Source: Pseudochrobactrum asaccharolyticum
GTDB taxonomy: Bacteria; Pseudomonadota; Alphaproteobacteria; Rhizobiales; Rhizobiaceae
Assembly: GCF_003314995.1 (NCBI RefSeq)
Contig: NZ_QNRH01000003.1
Coordinates: forward strand, 196,553-260,552
Length of the DNA stretch: 64,000 nt
Direction: 5' to 3'
Positions within the stretch are counted from its first letter, which is position 1. Every line of letters starts with the position of its first letter. The notes beneath the pieces were generated by a model. That model did not search any database and was not told the origin of the DNA. It worked only from the letters and a program-made list of their open reading frames with translations. Both the position numbers and the translations under genes were made by a program. Below are positions 56,305-64,000 of the stretch, in pieces.

Positions 56305-57216
56305 TTACGCTCTTTCCTTTTCAGCAGCATTGATGGCTTCGGCCAGCAACTCTGCCACCGAGATATTGTTACTGGTATGCGGAACGCAGTCAGTGGAAAC
56401 GACTTTTTCCGCAATGGCACTCAGTCTTTCATAGGCATCATCAGCAAAGAGACCATGCACGACAACGCAGACAGGTTTAGCCAGACCTTGCTGTGCCAGT
56501 TGCTTGGCTGCTTCCACCATTGTGCGGCCGGATGAAGCAATGTCATCCACCAAAACCGGTGTTCTGCCCTGCCATTGTGAAAGATCGCCCATGTGAATTT
56601 CCACATTGCGGTCGCCGTAACGGGTTTTACGCAGCACGGTAAATGGTGCACCTGACAGCGCGCCAATCTGGCTCACCCACTGCTCACTTTCCTCATCGGG
56701 ACCGATCAGCAGTGGCTTTTCGATGTTGTGGCTGATCCATTTTGCCAGAACCGGTGCTGAAGCCAGACTGGTGGCCGGAATGGTATAAATCTCTGACAGG
56801 GCATGGTAGCGATGCAGATGCGGGTCAATGGTCAGCAAACTGTCAAAGGATGACGAGACAAGACGCGCGAATGTACGCGAGGTGATCGCTTCACCGGCAT
56901 TGAAACGCTTATCCTGCCGCATATAGGCCAGATAAGGTGTTACCAGATTGACAGAACGGGCTTTAAATTCGCGTGCTGCATCCGCCGCAAAAATCACCGG
57001 CAGGAAGTTCTCATTGGGATGTGCCAGTGTGCAGATGAGGTCCACATCGCGGCCTTCCACATCATCGAGAAACCGCAGATAACTCTCACCGTCCGGAAAA
57101 TTGCGGGTTTCCAGCGATCCAAGCTGATAATCACCTGTGGCAGCAATAGCGCGAGCCAGATCTTCATTGCCGGGCAGAGGAATGGTTAGACGTTTCTCAG
57201 CAGAATGCAAAGCCAT
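56305..57216 (-). CDS. Ribose-phosphate pyrophosphokinase (PRPP synthetase) homologue
   Basis: 303 residues from the ATG at 57214-57216; a GTG six codons upstream is an alternative, and both have weak ribosome sites. Motifs: TRNFPDGESYLRF, PYLAYMRQDKRFNAGEAIT, the metal-binding IDPHLHRYHAL, the catalytic-loop basic pair in LRKTRYGDRNVE and the PRPP loop VLVDDIASSGRTMVEAAK. It is diverged from housekeeping Prs (DDMIDTAGT is replaced by DDIASSGRT), so it is probably a second, specialised copy. It may link ribose 5-phosphate, PRPP and AMP/ATP in either direction next to the AMP phosphorylase. Confidence 0.87.
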   Translation of the reverse strand: MALHSAEKRLTIPLPGNEDLARAIAATGDYQLGSLETRNFPDGESYLRFLDDVEGRDVDLICTLAHPNENFLPVIFAADAAREFKARSVNLVTPYLAYMRQDKRFNAGEAITSRTFARLVSSSFDSLLTIDPHLHRYHALSEIYTIPATSLASAPVLAKWISHNIEKPLLIGPDEESEQWVSQIGALSGAPFTVLRKTRYGDRNVEIHMGDLSQWQGRTPVLVDDIASSGRTMVEAAKQLAQQGLAKPVCVVVHGLFADDAYERLSAIAEKVVSTDCVPHTSNNISVAELLAEAINAAEKERA

Positions 57217-57297
57217 ATTAACATATCCGTTCACTGTTCATCAGAATACAAACTGAAAGACCGGAGCGGCATGTACCGCTCCGGTAAATGCCTGCAA

Positions 57298-59688
57298 TCA
57301 GGCTTTGGCTCCGTGGCTATGCGGCCATTTCCAGTCACGGATTTCCGGCATATCCTCACCATGCTCACGCACATAGTCATGATGCTGCTGAAGCTTTTCC
57401 TGAAGAGACGCGATAATCGGCTCTGCTATACCGGCAGCCAAAGGCAGACGGTTAAGTGCTTCAATCGCCAGATGATAACGATCAAGTTCGTTCATCACAG
57501 CCATATCAAACGGCGTTGTAGTGGTGCCTTTTTCGATAAAGCCACGCACATGGAAATTCGGATGATTGGTGCGCTTATAAACCAGACGGTGGATCAGATA
57601 CGGATAGCCGTGATAGGCGAAAATCACCGGACGGTCAGTGGTGAAAAACGCATCAAACTCACTGTCGGCAATACCATGCGGGTGATGCTGCGGTGACTGC
57701 AGCGCCATCAGATCAACAATATTGACAACGCGGATGCGCAAATGCGGCAGCGCTTCACGCAGCATAGCTGTGGCGGCCAATGTTTCCATCGTCGGCACGT
57801 CACCGGCGCAGGCCATCACCAGATCAGGCTCCATACCATCTTCGCTACCTGCCCAGTCCCATTTGCCAAGACCGGCCTCACAATGCTTTTCTGCTTCATC
57901 CATGGTCAGCCATTGTGGAGATGGCTGCTTACCGGCAACGATCACATTCACGCGGTTCCAAGTTTTGAGGCAGTGGTCACCCACCCAAAGCAGCGTATTG
58001 GCATCCGGCGGGAAATAAACGCGGACGATATCGGCGCTCTTATTGGCGACCAGATCGACAAAACCCGGATCCTGATGGGAGAAGCCGTTGTGATCCTGTC
58101 GCCAGACATGGGAGGTCAGCAGATAGTTGAGCGATGAAACCGGCTTACGCCATGGCAGTTCGCGCGCGACCTGCAACCATTTGGCATGCTGGTTGAACAT
58201 GGAATCCACAATATGGATAAAGGCTTCATAGCAGGAGAAGAAACCGTGACGGCCTGTCAGCAAATAGCCTTCCAGCCAGCCCTGACACAAATGCTCACTC
58301 AGCACTTCCATAACGCGGCCATCAGCAGCCAGATGATCATCGCTGTTTAGTGTTTCTGCCATCCAGACGCGGTCGGTTGCTTCAAAAACACTGCCAAGCC
58401 GATTGGACGCCGTTTCATCGGGCCCGAAGACACGGAAGTTTTTATCCTCATCATTGAGGCGGAGGACATCGCGCAGATAATCACCGAGAATTTTGGTGGT
58501 TTGTTCCTGCACCGCTCCCGGTTCGGTAACATTGACCGCATATTTGCGGAAATCCGGTGTTTTCAGGTCTTTGCGCAGCAAACCGCCATTGGAATGCGGA
58601 ATAGCGCCCATGCGTTTTTCGCCACTTGGCGCGAGCGCGCGCAGTTCCGGTTTCAGCTTGCCGCTTGCGTCAAACAGGTCTTCCGGATCATAGCTGCGCA
58701 TCCAGTCTTCAAGGATTTTGCGGTGAGAATCATCGGCACGACAATTGGCAACCGGTACCTGATGGGAGCGCCAATGGTTCTCCACCATTTTACCGTCAAC
58801 CACTTTTGGCCCTGTCCAGCCTTTTGGGCTGCGCAGGATAATCATCGGCCAGCGCGGACGTTCCGGCGATTTAAGATCGGCCTGCTCTTTAATGGCTTTA
58901 ATACGGTCAAAAGCGCTGTCAAAAGTTGCAGCCATCAACTGATGCATTTTTTCGGATTCATGGCCTTCGACGAAAAACGGCTCATAGCCATAGCCGGTGA
59001 AAAGACTGTGCAGGTCTTCATCCGACATACGAGCAAGCAGGGTCGGATTGGCGATTTTATAGCCATTCAGATGCAGGATCGGCAGCACCGCGCCGTCGCG
59101 CTTCGGGTTGAGGAATTTGTTGGAATGCCATGCAGCCGCCAAGGGGCCGGTTTCGGCCTCACCATCACCAACAACACAGGCAACGACGAGATCAGGATTA
59201 TCAAAAGCTGCGCCGTAAGCATGAACGAGTGCATAGCCAAGCTCGCCGCCTTCATGGATGGAGCCCGGAGTTTCCGGAGCCACATGGCTTGGCACACCAC
59301 CGGGGAACGAGAACTGACGAAACAGCTTTTGCATGCCGCCAACATCTTCGGTGATGTCGGGATAGGTTTCCGTATAGGTGCCTTCCAGATAGGTATTCGC
59401 CACCATGCCAGGGCCGCCGTGACCGGGGCCACAGACATAGAGCACATCTTTGTTGCGCTTTTTAATGATGCGGTTGAGGTGCACATAGATGAAGTTCAAA
59501 CCGGGTGTTGTGCCCCAATGGCCGAGCAAGCGCGGTTTGACATGTTCAGGTTTTAAAGGCTCGCGCAGCATCGGATTTTGCATCAGGTAAATCTGGCCGA
59601 CGGAGAGGTAATTGGCTGCACGCCAATAGCGGTCGGTCAGTTTCAGCTGATCTGGAGTAAGCGGCTGGGCGCCAGTCTGATTATTCAT
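57298..59688 (-). CDS. Phosphoketolase (xylulose 5-phosphate / fructose 6-phosphate)
   Basis: 796 residues, full length. Thiamine-diphosphate enzyme that converts xylulose 5-phosphate plus phosphate to acetyl phosphate and glyceraldehyde 3-phosphate. Typical segments: [40 protein letters not shown], the ThDP motif [20 protein letters not shown] and [13 protein letters not shown]. The acetate kinase gene lies 16 bp upstream on the same strand, so acetyl phosphate can go straight to acetate plus ATP. The gap of about 80 bp to the PRPP synthetase-like gene contains no obvious terminator. Confidence 0.96.
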   Translation of the reverse strand: MNNQTGAQPLTPDQLKLTDRYWRAANYLSVGQIYLMQNPMLREPLKPEHVKPRLLGHWGTTPGLNFIYVHLNRIIKKRNKDVLYVCGPGHGGPGMVANTYLEGTYTETYPDITEDVGGMQKLFRQFSFPGGVPSHVAPETPGSIHEGGELGYALVHAYGAAFDNPDLVVACVVGDGEAETGPLAAAWHSNKFLNPKRDGAVLPILHLNGYKIANPTLLARMSDEDLHSLFTGYGYEPFFVEGHESEKMHQLMAATFDSAFDRIKAIKEQADLKSPERPRWPMIILRSPKGWTGPKVVDGKMVENHWRSHQVPVANCRADDSHRKILEDWMRSYDPEDLFDASGKLKPELRALAPSGEKRMGAIPHSNGGLLRKDLKTPDFRKYAVNVTEPGAVQEQTTKILGDYLRDVLRLNDEDKNFRVFGPDETASNRLGSVFEATDRVWMAETLNSDDHLAADGRVMEVLSEHLCQGWLEGYLLTGRHGFFSCYEAFIHIVDSMFNQHAKWLQVARELPWRKPVSSLNYLLTSHVWRQDHNGFSHQDPGFVDLVANKSADIVRVYFPPDANTLLWVGDHCLKTWNRVNVIVAGKQPSPQWLTMDEAEKHCEAGLGKWDWAGSEDGMEPDLVMACAGDVPTMETLAATAMLREALPHLRIRVVNIVDLMALQSPQHHPHGIADSEFDAFFTTDRPVIFAYHGYPYLIHRLVYKRTNHPNFHVRGFIEKGTTTTPFDMAVMNELDRYHLAIEALNRLPLAAGIAEPIIASLQEKLQQHHDYVREHGEDMPEIRDWKWPHSHGAKA

Positions 59689-59704
59689 TCCGGAATTCCT
59701 TAAC

Positions 59705-60889
59705 CTATTGGGAGGATTGGTTTAAAACAGTGAGGGTTTCAGCGGCAATCACTTGCTCTTCATCAGTTGCGAGCATGAAAGCGGCGATTTTGCTTGATTG
59801 TGTGCTGATGCGGAAAGCATTCTTATTATTGGCCACCTCATCCAGTTCGACGCCCAGCCATTGTAATTTTCTGGCAATGAGGGCGCGGATTTCGGGCTGA
59901 TGTTCGCCAATACCGGCAGTGAAAATAATGGCATCCAACCCGCCAAGACTGGTCACCTGACGGCTGATTTCACCGGCAATGCGGGTGGTGAAAAGATCAA
60001 TCGCTTGTTTCGCCTCTGGTGCATCACTGGCCAGCAAGTCGCGGCAATCACCGCTGATGCCGGACACACCGAGCAGGCCGGAGCGATGATAAAGCATATC
60101 AGTCAGCTCATCGGTGCTCATATTCTGCTGGCTCAACAGATGCAGCAGCACACCGGCATCAATATTGCCGCAGCGTGTCGCCATCGGAATACCATCGAGC
60201 GTGGAGAAACTCATGCTGGTATCAACGCTTTTGCCTTCTCTAAGTGCGCAAAGGCTCGCTCCGCTACCAAGATGAGCAACAACGAGTTTCTTACGACCTA
60301 AATCCGGCTCAAGCTGAGTAAAATGTTGTGCAATGGATTGATAAGAAAGCCCGTGAAAACCATAGCGTTTGATGCCCTGATCGTGCATCGCACGCGGTAT
60401 GGCAAAACGGCGGTTCACATCCGGCATGGTGCGATGGAAGGCTGTATCAAAAGAGGCTGTTTGCAGAATATCAGGGAAAAGCTGGCGGATCGCTTTAATC
60501 AGCGCCAAACTTTTGGGTTGGTGGAGCGGCGCATAGGCCGACAACTCGTCAATGGCCTGAATTGAGCGATCATCAATCAATGCAGGGCCTGCAAAAACAT
60601 CGCCGCCATGCACAACACGGTGACCAATGGCTTTAATGCGGCTCAGGTCAATATGGGTTGAAAGCTTATCGAAAACTTCGCTCAACACACTGACAATATC
60701 CGCAGAATCCTCAGACTGCAGTTGCAAATCCAGCCGTTCTTTGCCGCGCTCCATATGAAAACTCAAAGGAGACGCGGCAAAATCAATGCCAGCTTTAGCG
60801 GATTTATGCAGAGACAAGCCGTCCCATTCAAAACTGCCGATTTTGACGGTCGATGATCCTGTATTGAATGTGAGAATTAAATCATTCAT
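59705..60889 (-). CDS. ackA: Acetate kinase
   Basis: 394 residues from the ATG at 60887-60889 (GGAAAG upstream; 12 further upstream codons do not match the family). Motifs: [47 protein letters not shown] and [15 protein letters not shown] with the catalytic Arg/Asn region. It makes ATP from acetyl phosphate produced by the neighbouring phosphoketolase. It sits between the exporter genes and phosphoketolase in one same-strand series. Confidence 0.94.
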   Translation of the reverse strand: MNDLILTFNTGSSTVKIGSFEWDGLSLHKSAKAGIDFAASPLSFHMERGKERLDLQLQSEDSADIVSVLSEVFDKLSTHIDLSRIKAIGHRVVHGGDVFAGPALIDDRSIQAIDELSAYAPLHQPKSLALIKAIRQLFPDILQTASFDTAFHRTMPDVNRRFAIPRAMHDQGIKRYGFHGLSYQSIAQHFTQLEPDLGRKKLVVAHLGSGASLCALREGKSVDTSMSFSTLDGIPMATRCGNIDAGVLLHLLSQQNMSTDELTDMLYHRSGLLGVSGISGDCRDLLASDAPEAKQAIDLFTTRIAGEISRQVTSLGGLDAIIFTAGIGEHQPEIRALIARKLQWLGVELDEVANNKNAFRISTQSSKIAAFMLATDEEQVIAAETLTVLNQSSQ

Positions 60890-60951
60890 TCCAAGTCTTT
60901 CCATAATCAGCAGCTTTGCAGGCAAAGTGAGGCAGGCTTTATTGTGTCAGA

Positions 60952-62064
60952 TCACCTCAGGAAGTTACGGAAACGTTTGAGCGCGAAGAAGAAGAGCACG
61001 GAACCGATAATCATGAGGGCTAGAAATTGCGGCCAGACCACGCTTAATCCTGCCCCACGGAACAGCACCGATTGCGCGAGAATAACAAAATGCGTGTTTG
61101 GCGCTGCCAGCATGATATTCTGAATGATTTCCGGCATGCTCTCACGCGGTGTCATCGCACCGGAGAGAACCTGCAACGGCAGCAGGATCAGCACAATCAG
61201 CAGCCCGAATTGCGGCATGGAACCGGCAATGGTTGCCAGATAAATGCCAAGACTGGTGGTGGCAAAAAGCTGAAGTGCTACCCCGAGCAGGAACAGGATA
61301 ATCGAGCCGTTGATCGGTACCGACAGCACGCCTTTGACAATGAACAGCAATGACATTGCCGTGGCAACCAGCACCACAAGCCCCATCGACCAGACCTTAC
61401 TGATCATGATCTCGATCGGGGTTACCGGCATCACCAGCAGATGCTCAATCGTGCCGTGTTCACGCTCGCGAATGAGTGCCGCACCGGTCAGGATGATTGA
61501 CAGCATCGTCACCGAGGCAATCACGTTGGTGACCGCCCCGAACCAGCCTTTGTTCAGATCCTGATTGAAGCGGGCACGCAGGTTTTGCTCAACCGGCATT
61601 TTGCTGGCACTGCGATAATGATTGAGAAACTCGCTCACTTCATTGGTTACAATGGCCTGCACATAGCGCCCGCCGCTAAAGGCCTGGCTCATACGCGTCG
61701 CATCAATATTCAGCTGAATGGTCGGATTGCGTCCGGCCAGAAGATCACGCTGGAAGTTTGGCGGAATATCCAGCGCAAATGTATCCAGACCGGTATCCAT
61801 GCGCTTGTCCATCTCATAGGTGGAGATAAGTTTCGGCGGCACAAAATAAGGCGGATAAAATGCGGTAGTAATCCGGCCGGAGATCGGGGACTGATCCTCA
61901 TCAACAATTGCGATTGCCGCATTGTTAAGGTTCTCCGGCATGGCTTTGGAAGCCGTATAGATTGCCAGTGTGAACGCATAGACAATCAGGATCATCAGCA
62001 TCGGATCGCGGGCAAGACCACGCAGCTCCTTGATGCCGAGACGGAATATATTGGAAATCCTCAT
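60952..62064 (-). CDS. ABC-2 type exporter permease (YhhJ-like)
   Basis: 370 residues from the ATG at 62062-62064, directly after the preceding gene's TGA (TGAGATG). One N-terminal membrane helix (about 25-45), a large periplasmic part with the IPPNFQRDLLAGRNPTIQLN segment, then five helices with the ABC-2 motif IREREHGTIEHLLVMPVTPI. Similar to YhhJ, which together with RbbA/YhiH and the adaptor YhiI forms an export system of uncertain substrate. It overlaps functionally with the neighbouring fused ATPase-permease, so the two probably form a heteromeric channel. Confidence 0.9.
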   Translation of the reverse strand: MRISNIFRLGIKELRGLARDPMLMILIVYAFTLAIYTASKAMPENLNNAAIAIVDEDQSPISGRITTAFYPPYFVPPKLISTYEMDKRMDTGLDTFALDIPPNFQRDLLAGRNPTIQLNIDATRMSQAFSGGRYVQAIVTNEVSEFLNHYRSASKMPVEQNLRARFNQDLNKGWFGAVTNVIASVTMLSIILTGAALIREREHGTIEHLLVMPVTPIEIMISKVWSMGLVVLVATAMSLLFIVKGVLSVPINGSIILFLLGVALQLFATTSLGIYLATIAGSMPQFGLLIVLILLPLQVLSGAMTPRESMPEIIQNIMLAAPNTHFVILAQSVLFRGAGLSVVWPQFLALMIIGSVLFFFALKRFRNFLR

Positions 62065-62065
62065 C

Positions 62066-64000
62066 TCAGCGCGCCTGTTTCTTGAGAAGAACAATACCCA
62101 GCACCATCAGCACCGGAATGGTTATCAGCAACATCAGGAAAGGCATGCCCAGATCAGAGAAGCTGAGCGCTTTCGAGAAAGTTCCGCGCGAGATGGTGGT
62201 GAAGTAGGTTGTCGGATAAATCTGACCGATCAAAGCCCCCGCACCACGCAAAGAAGAAACCGGATCAATGATACCCGAATATTGCACGGCAGGGATCAGC
62301 GTCATCAGCGCTGTACCGAAAATAGCGGCGATCTGACTGTTCATGAAAGTAGAGAGCACCAGCCCCATACCTGTCGTGATAATCACATAGAGCAAGGCAG
62401 CCGTGGAATAGGTCAGGAAACTGCCGGTAAACCGCACCTGAAAGATGAATACCGCGAAGGCGGTCAGCATCAGGAAGTTGAAGAAGGCAAGGCCGACATA
62501 AGGCAATTGCTTGCCGATCAGAAACTCGAATTTCGTGACCGGTGTCACGTAGAAATTGATAATCGAGCCCAGTTCTTTTTCGCGCACAACACTCAGAACC
62601 GAGAGCATGGCCGGAATAACCAGCAGCAACAGCGGAATAACTGCAGGCACCATTGCCACCAGACTTTGCACATCCGGATTATAGCGATAGCGGATTTCCA
62701 TATTGAAGCTAGTGAGGGCTGTGGTGTTGCCATAGAGCTCGCGGGCTTTTTGCGACAGCCAGTTCAGATGCGTGCCTTGCACATAGCCCTGAATGGTTTC
62801 AGCACGGGTCGGCATTGCACCGTCAATCCATGCGCCGACTTCAACAGGACGCCCATGCTCAACATCGCGGGCAAAGTTCGGCGGTATCTCAATCGCCAGA
62901 CTGATCTCGCCGTTACGCATCCGCCTGTCGAGATCGTCATAATCAAGGATCGGATCTTTTTCGATAAAATAGCGCGAGCCGGAGAACTGGCGGATATAAT
63001 CACGGCTGATCGCTGTGTCGTCGCGGTCAATCACCGCAAAACTTAAGTTATTAACATCGAGATTGATACCGTAACCAATCACAAACATCAGGATAACACT
63101 GCCAAGCATAGCCAGTGTGGCGCGGATCGGATCACGCCGCAGTTCCAGCGTTTCGCGTCTGGTATAGGCGAGCATGCGGCGCAGATCAGGCATCCAGCTT
63201 GCAGACGGAGCCGGAAGTTCCCGTACCCGTTTTACAGTTTGTGCTGTCTGTTCTGCAGCTGCTGCATTAGCTGGTTGCGGTGCAGGCGCAGTTTCACCAA
63301 TGGCATCTTCAAGATAGCCGATGAACGCCTCTTCCAGTGTTGCAGCCGAACGGCTGGCAGTGATCGCAGCCGGTGTATCGCTGATTAGCACTTTACCGGC
63401 ATGCATCAGGGAAATCCGGTCGCAAAGCTCTGCTTCATTCATGAAATGGGTGGAGACGAAGATCGTCACATTATCTTTGCGCGAAAGATCGGCGAGGATT
63501 TGCCAGAAGGCATCACGCGCCACCGGATCAACGCCAGAGGTCGGCTCATCGAGAATGAGAATATCCGGCTGATGGATCAGGGCGACCGCGAGCGACAAAC
63601 GCTGACGAATACCGAGCGGCATATCATCCGGATAGATATCCATCATCTCTGTCAGGTCAAAACGCTGCGACAGTTCTGTAATACGCTGCTTGGTTCTGGC
63701 TTCTTCCATGCCAAATAATTTGGCGTGGAGTTCCAGATTTTGATGCACCGTCAGTTCTGAATAGAGTGAGAAAGCTTGTGACATGTAGCCGACGCGACGG
63801 CGGATATCGATATCTTTGGTATCAACTTCACGGCCAAACAGGCGGGCAATACCGTCACTTGCAGGCAGCAAACCGGTCAGCACTTTCATGGTCGTGGACT
63901 TGCCGCAACCATTGGAGCCGAGAAAGCCGAAAATCTCGCCGCGCGGAATACAGAAGCTGACATTATCAACGGCCGTAAATTTGCCAAAACGCACGGTGAC
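62066..64000 (-). CDS. ABC exporter ATPase-permease fusion, C-terminal part (RbbA/YhiH-like)
   Basis: 645 codons visible; the N-terminus lies beyond the right edge. The first bases at the edge read through ([14 protein letters not shown]), so a GTG at 63992-63994 is not the true start. An ATPase domain comes first: Walker [14 protein letters not shown], signature [16 protein letters not shown], Walker [22 protein letters not shown] linker follows, then an ABC-2 permease domain with a periplasmic loop ([20 protein letters not shown]) and the [20 protein letters not shown] motif. RbbA-type proteins carry two ATPase domains; the first is probably off-window. It is translated just before the YhhJ-like gene and precedes the acetate kinase/phosphoketolase series. 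Confidence 0.9.
   Translation of the reverse strand, partial: VTVRFGKFTAVDNVSFCIPRGEIFGFLGSNGCGKSTTMKVLTGLLPASDGIARLFGREVDTKDIDIRRRVGYMSQAFSLYSELTVHQNLELHAKLFGMEEARTKQRITELSQRFDLTEMMDIYPDDMPLGIRQRLSLAVALIHQPDILILDEPTSGVDPVARDAFWQILADLSRKDNVTIFVSTHFMNEAELCDRISLMHAGKVLISDTPAAITASRSAATLEEAFIGYLEDAIGETAPAPQPANAAAAEQTAQTVKRVRELPAPSASWMPDLRRMLAYTRRETLELRRDPIRATLAMLGSVILMFVIGYGINLDVNNLSFAVIDRDDTAISRDYIRQFSGSRYFIEKDPILDYDDLDRRMRNGEISLAIEIPPNFARDVEHGRPVEVGAWIDGAMPTRAETIQGYVQGTHLNWLSQKARELYGNTTALTSFNMEIRYRYNPDVQSLVAMVPAVIPLLLLVIPAMLSVLSVVREKELGSIINFYVTPVTKFEFLIGKQLPYVGLAFFNFLMLTAFAVFIFQVRFTGSFLTYSTAALLYVIITTGMGLVLSTFMNSQIAAIFGTALMTLIPAVQYSGIIDPVSSLRGAGALIGQIYPTTYFTTISRGTFSKALSFSDLGMPFLMLLITIPVLMVLGIVLLKKQAR

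Noticed and set aside
58501-59556. 351-codon plus-strand frame
   Set aside because: Antisense to phosphoketolase, which is full length and motif-complete.
62030-63046. 338-codon plus-strand frame rich in His, Arg and Gln
   Set aside because: Antisense to the exporter ATPase-permease.
63992-63994. GTG as start of the last exporter gene
   Set aside because: The frame continues to the window edge with family-like sequence (VTVRFGKF), and RbbA-type proteins have a further N-terminal ATPase domain.

Overview
The window looks like a chromosomal segment of an alphaproteobacterium of the order Hyphomicrobiales, most like the Brucella/Ochrobactrum group. This rests on gene content (DppABCDF-type peptide importers, RbsA/RbsC-type sugar importer, class GN sortase with its single target, NrdI/NrdF, DUF1127 protein) and a moderate G+C content judged by eye. 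No rRNA, tRNA, transposase, integrase or CRISPR array was recognised. No database search was possible, so family names come from motif recognition.

Layout. 1-10687 (minus): the first 3562 codons of a giant BapA-type adhesin made of about 32 Ig-like domains; its 3' end lies beyond the left edge. It contains a near-identical 3471-bp tandem duplication. 11336-21698: a peptide ABC importer, an XRE-cupin regulator and three catabolic genes (fold-type III D-amino acid lyase/dehydratase, M81 MlrC-like metallopeptidase, M55 D-aminopeptidase). The group reads as a D-peptide/D-amino acid utilisation cluster and shares a palindromic operator-like sequence. 21839-25631: class GN sortase, its VIT/vWA substrate with an LPQTA sorting signal, and a divergent XRE regulator. 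25715-37059: DeoR-type regulator and a divergent operon for a deoxyribose-like sugar (importer, DUF4432 epimerase-like protein, PfkB kinase, DeoC aldolase, two-domain ALDH16-type dehydrogenase).

37313-48071: a second peptide importer in one operon with gamma-glutamyltransferase, an M20 peptidase and an N-succinylamino acid racemase/OSBS-like enolase-superfamily enzyme, with a divergent IclR regulator. 48294-50215: nrdF and nrdI of a class Ib ribonucleotide reductase without nrdE or nrdH, behind a long leader with two NrdR-box-like palindromes. 50434-52807: a possible small ORF, an O-methyltransferase, a DUF1127 protein and a DMT exporter.

53428-64000 (minus): a compact operon entering from beyond the right edge. 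It encodes an RbbA/YhhJ-type ABC-2 exporter, acetate kinase, phosphoketolase, a PRPP synthetase homologue, a beta-CASP metallo-beta-lactamase RNase-like protein and an archaeal-type AMP/thymidine phosphorylase. The cytosolic enzymes can be ordered into a hypothetical route from RNA or nucleotides through ribose phosphates to acetyl phosphate, acetate and ATP. I regard this as the best candidate for an under-described system in the window.

Most of the sequence is tightly packed catabolic and transport operons with 1-14 bp overlaps. The longer gene-free stretches are 10688-11335, 46895-47291, 49717-50668 and 52808-53427; each is described below.
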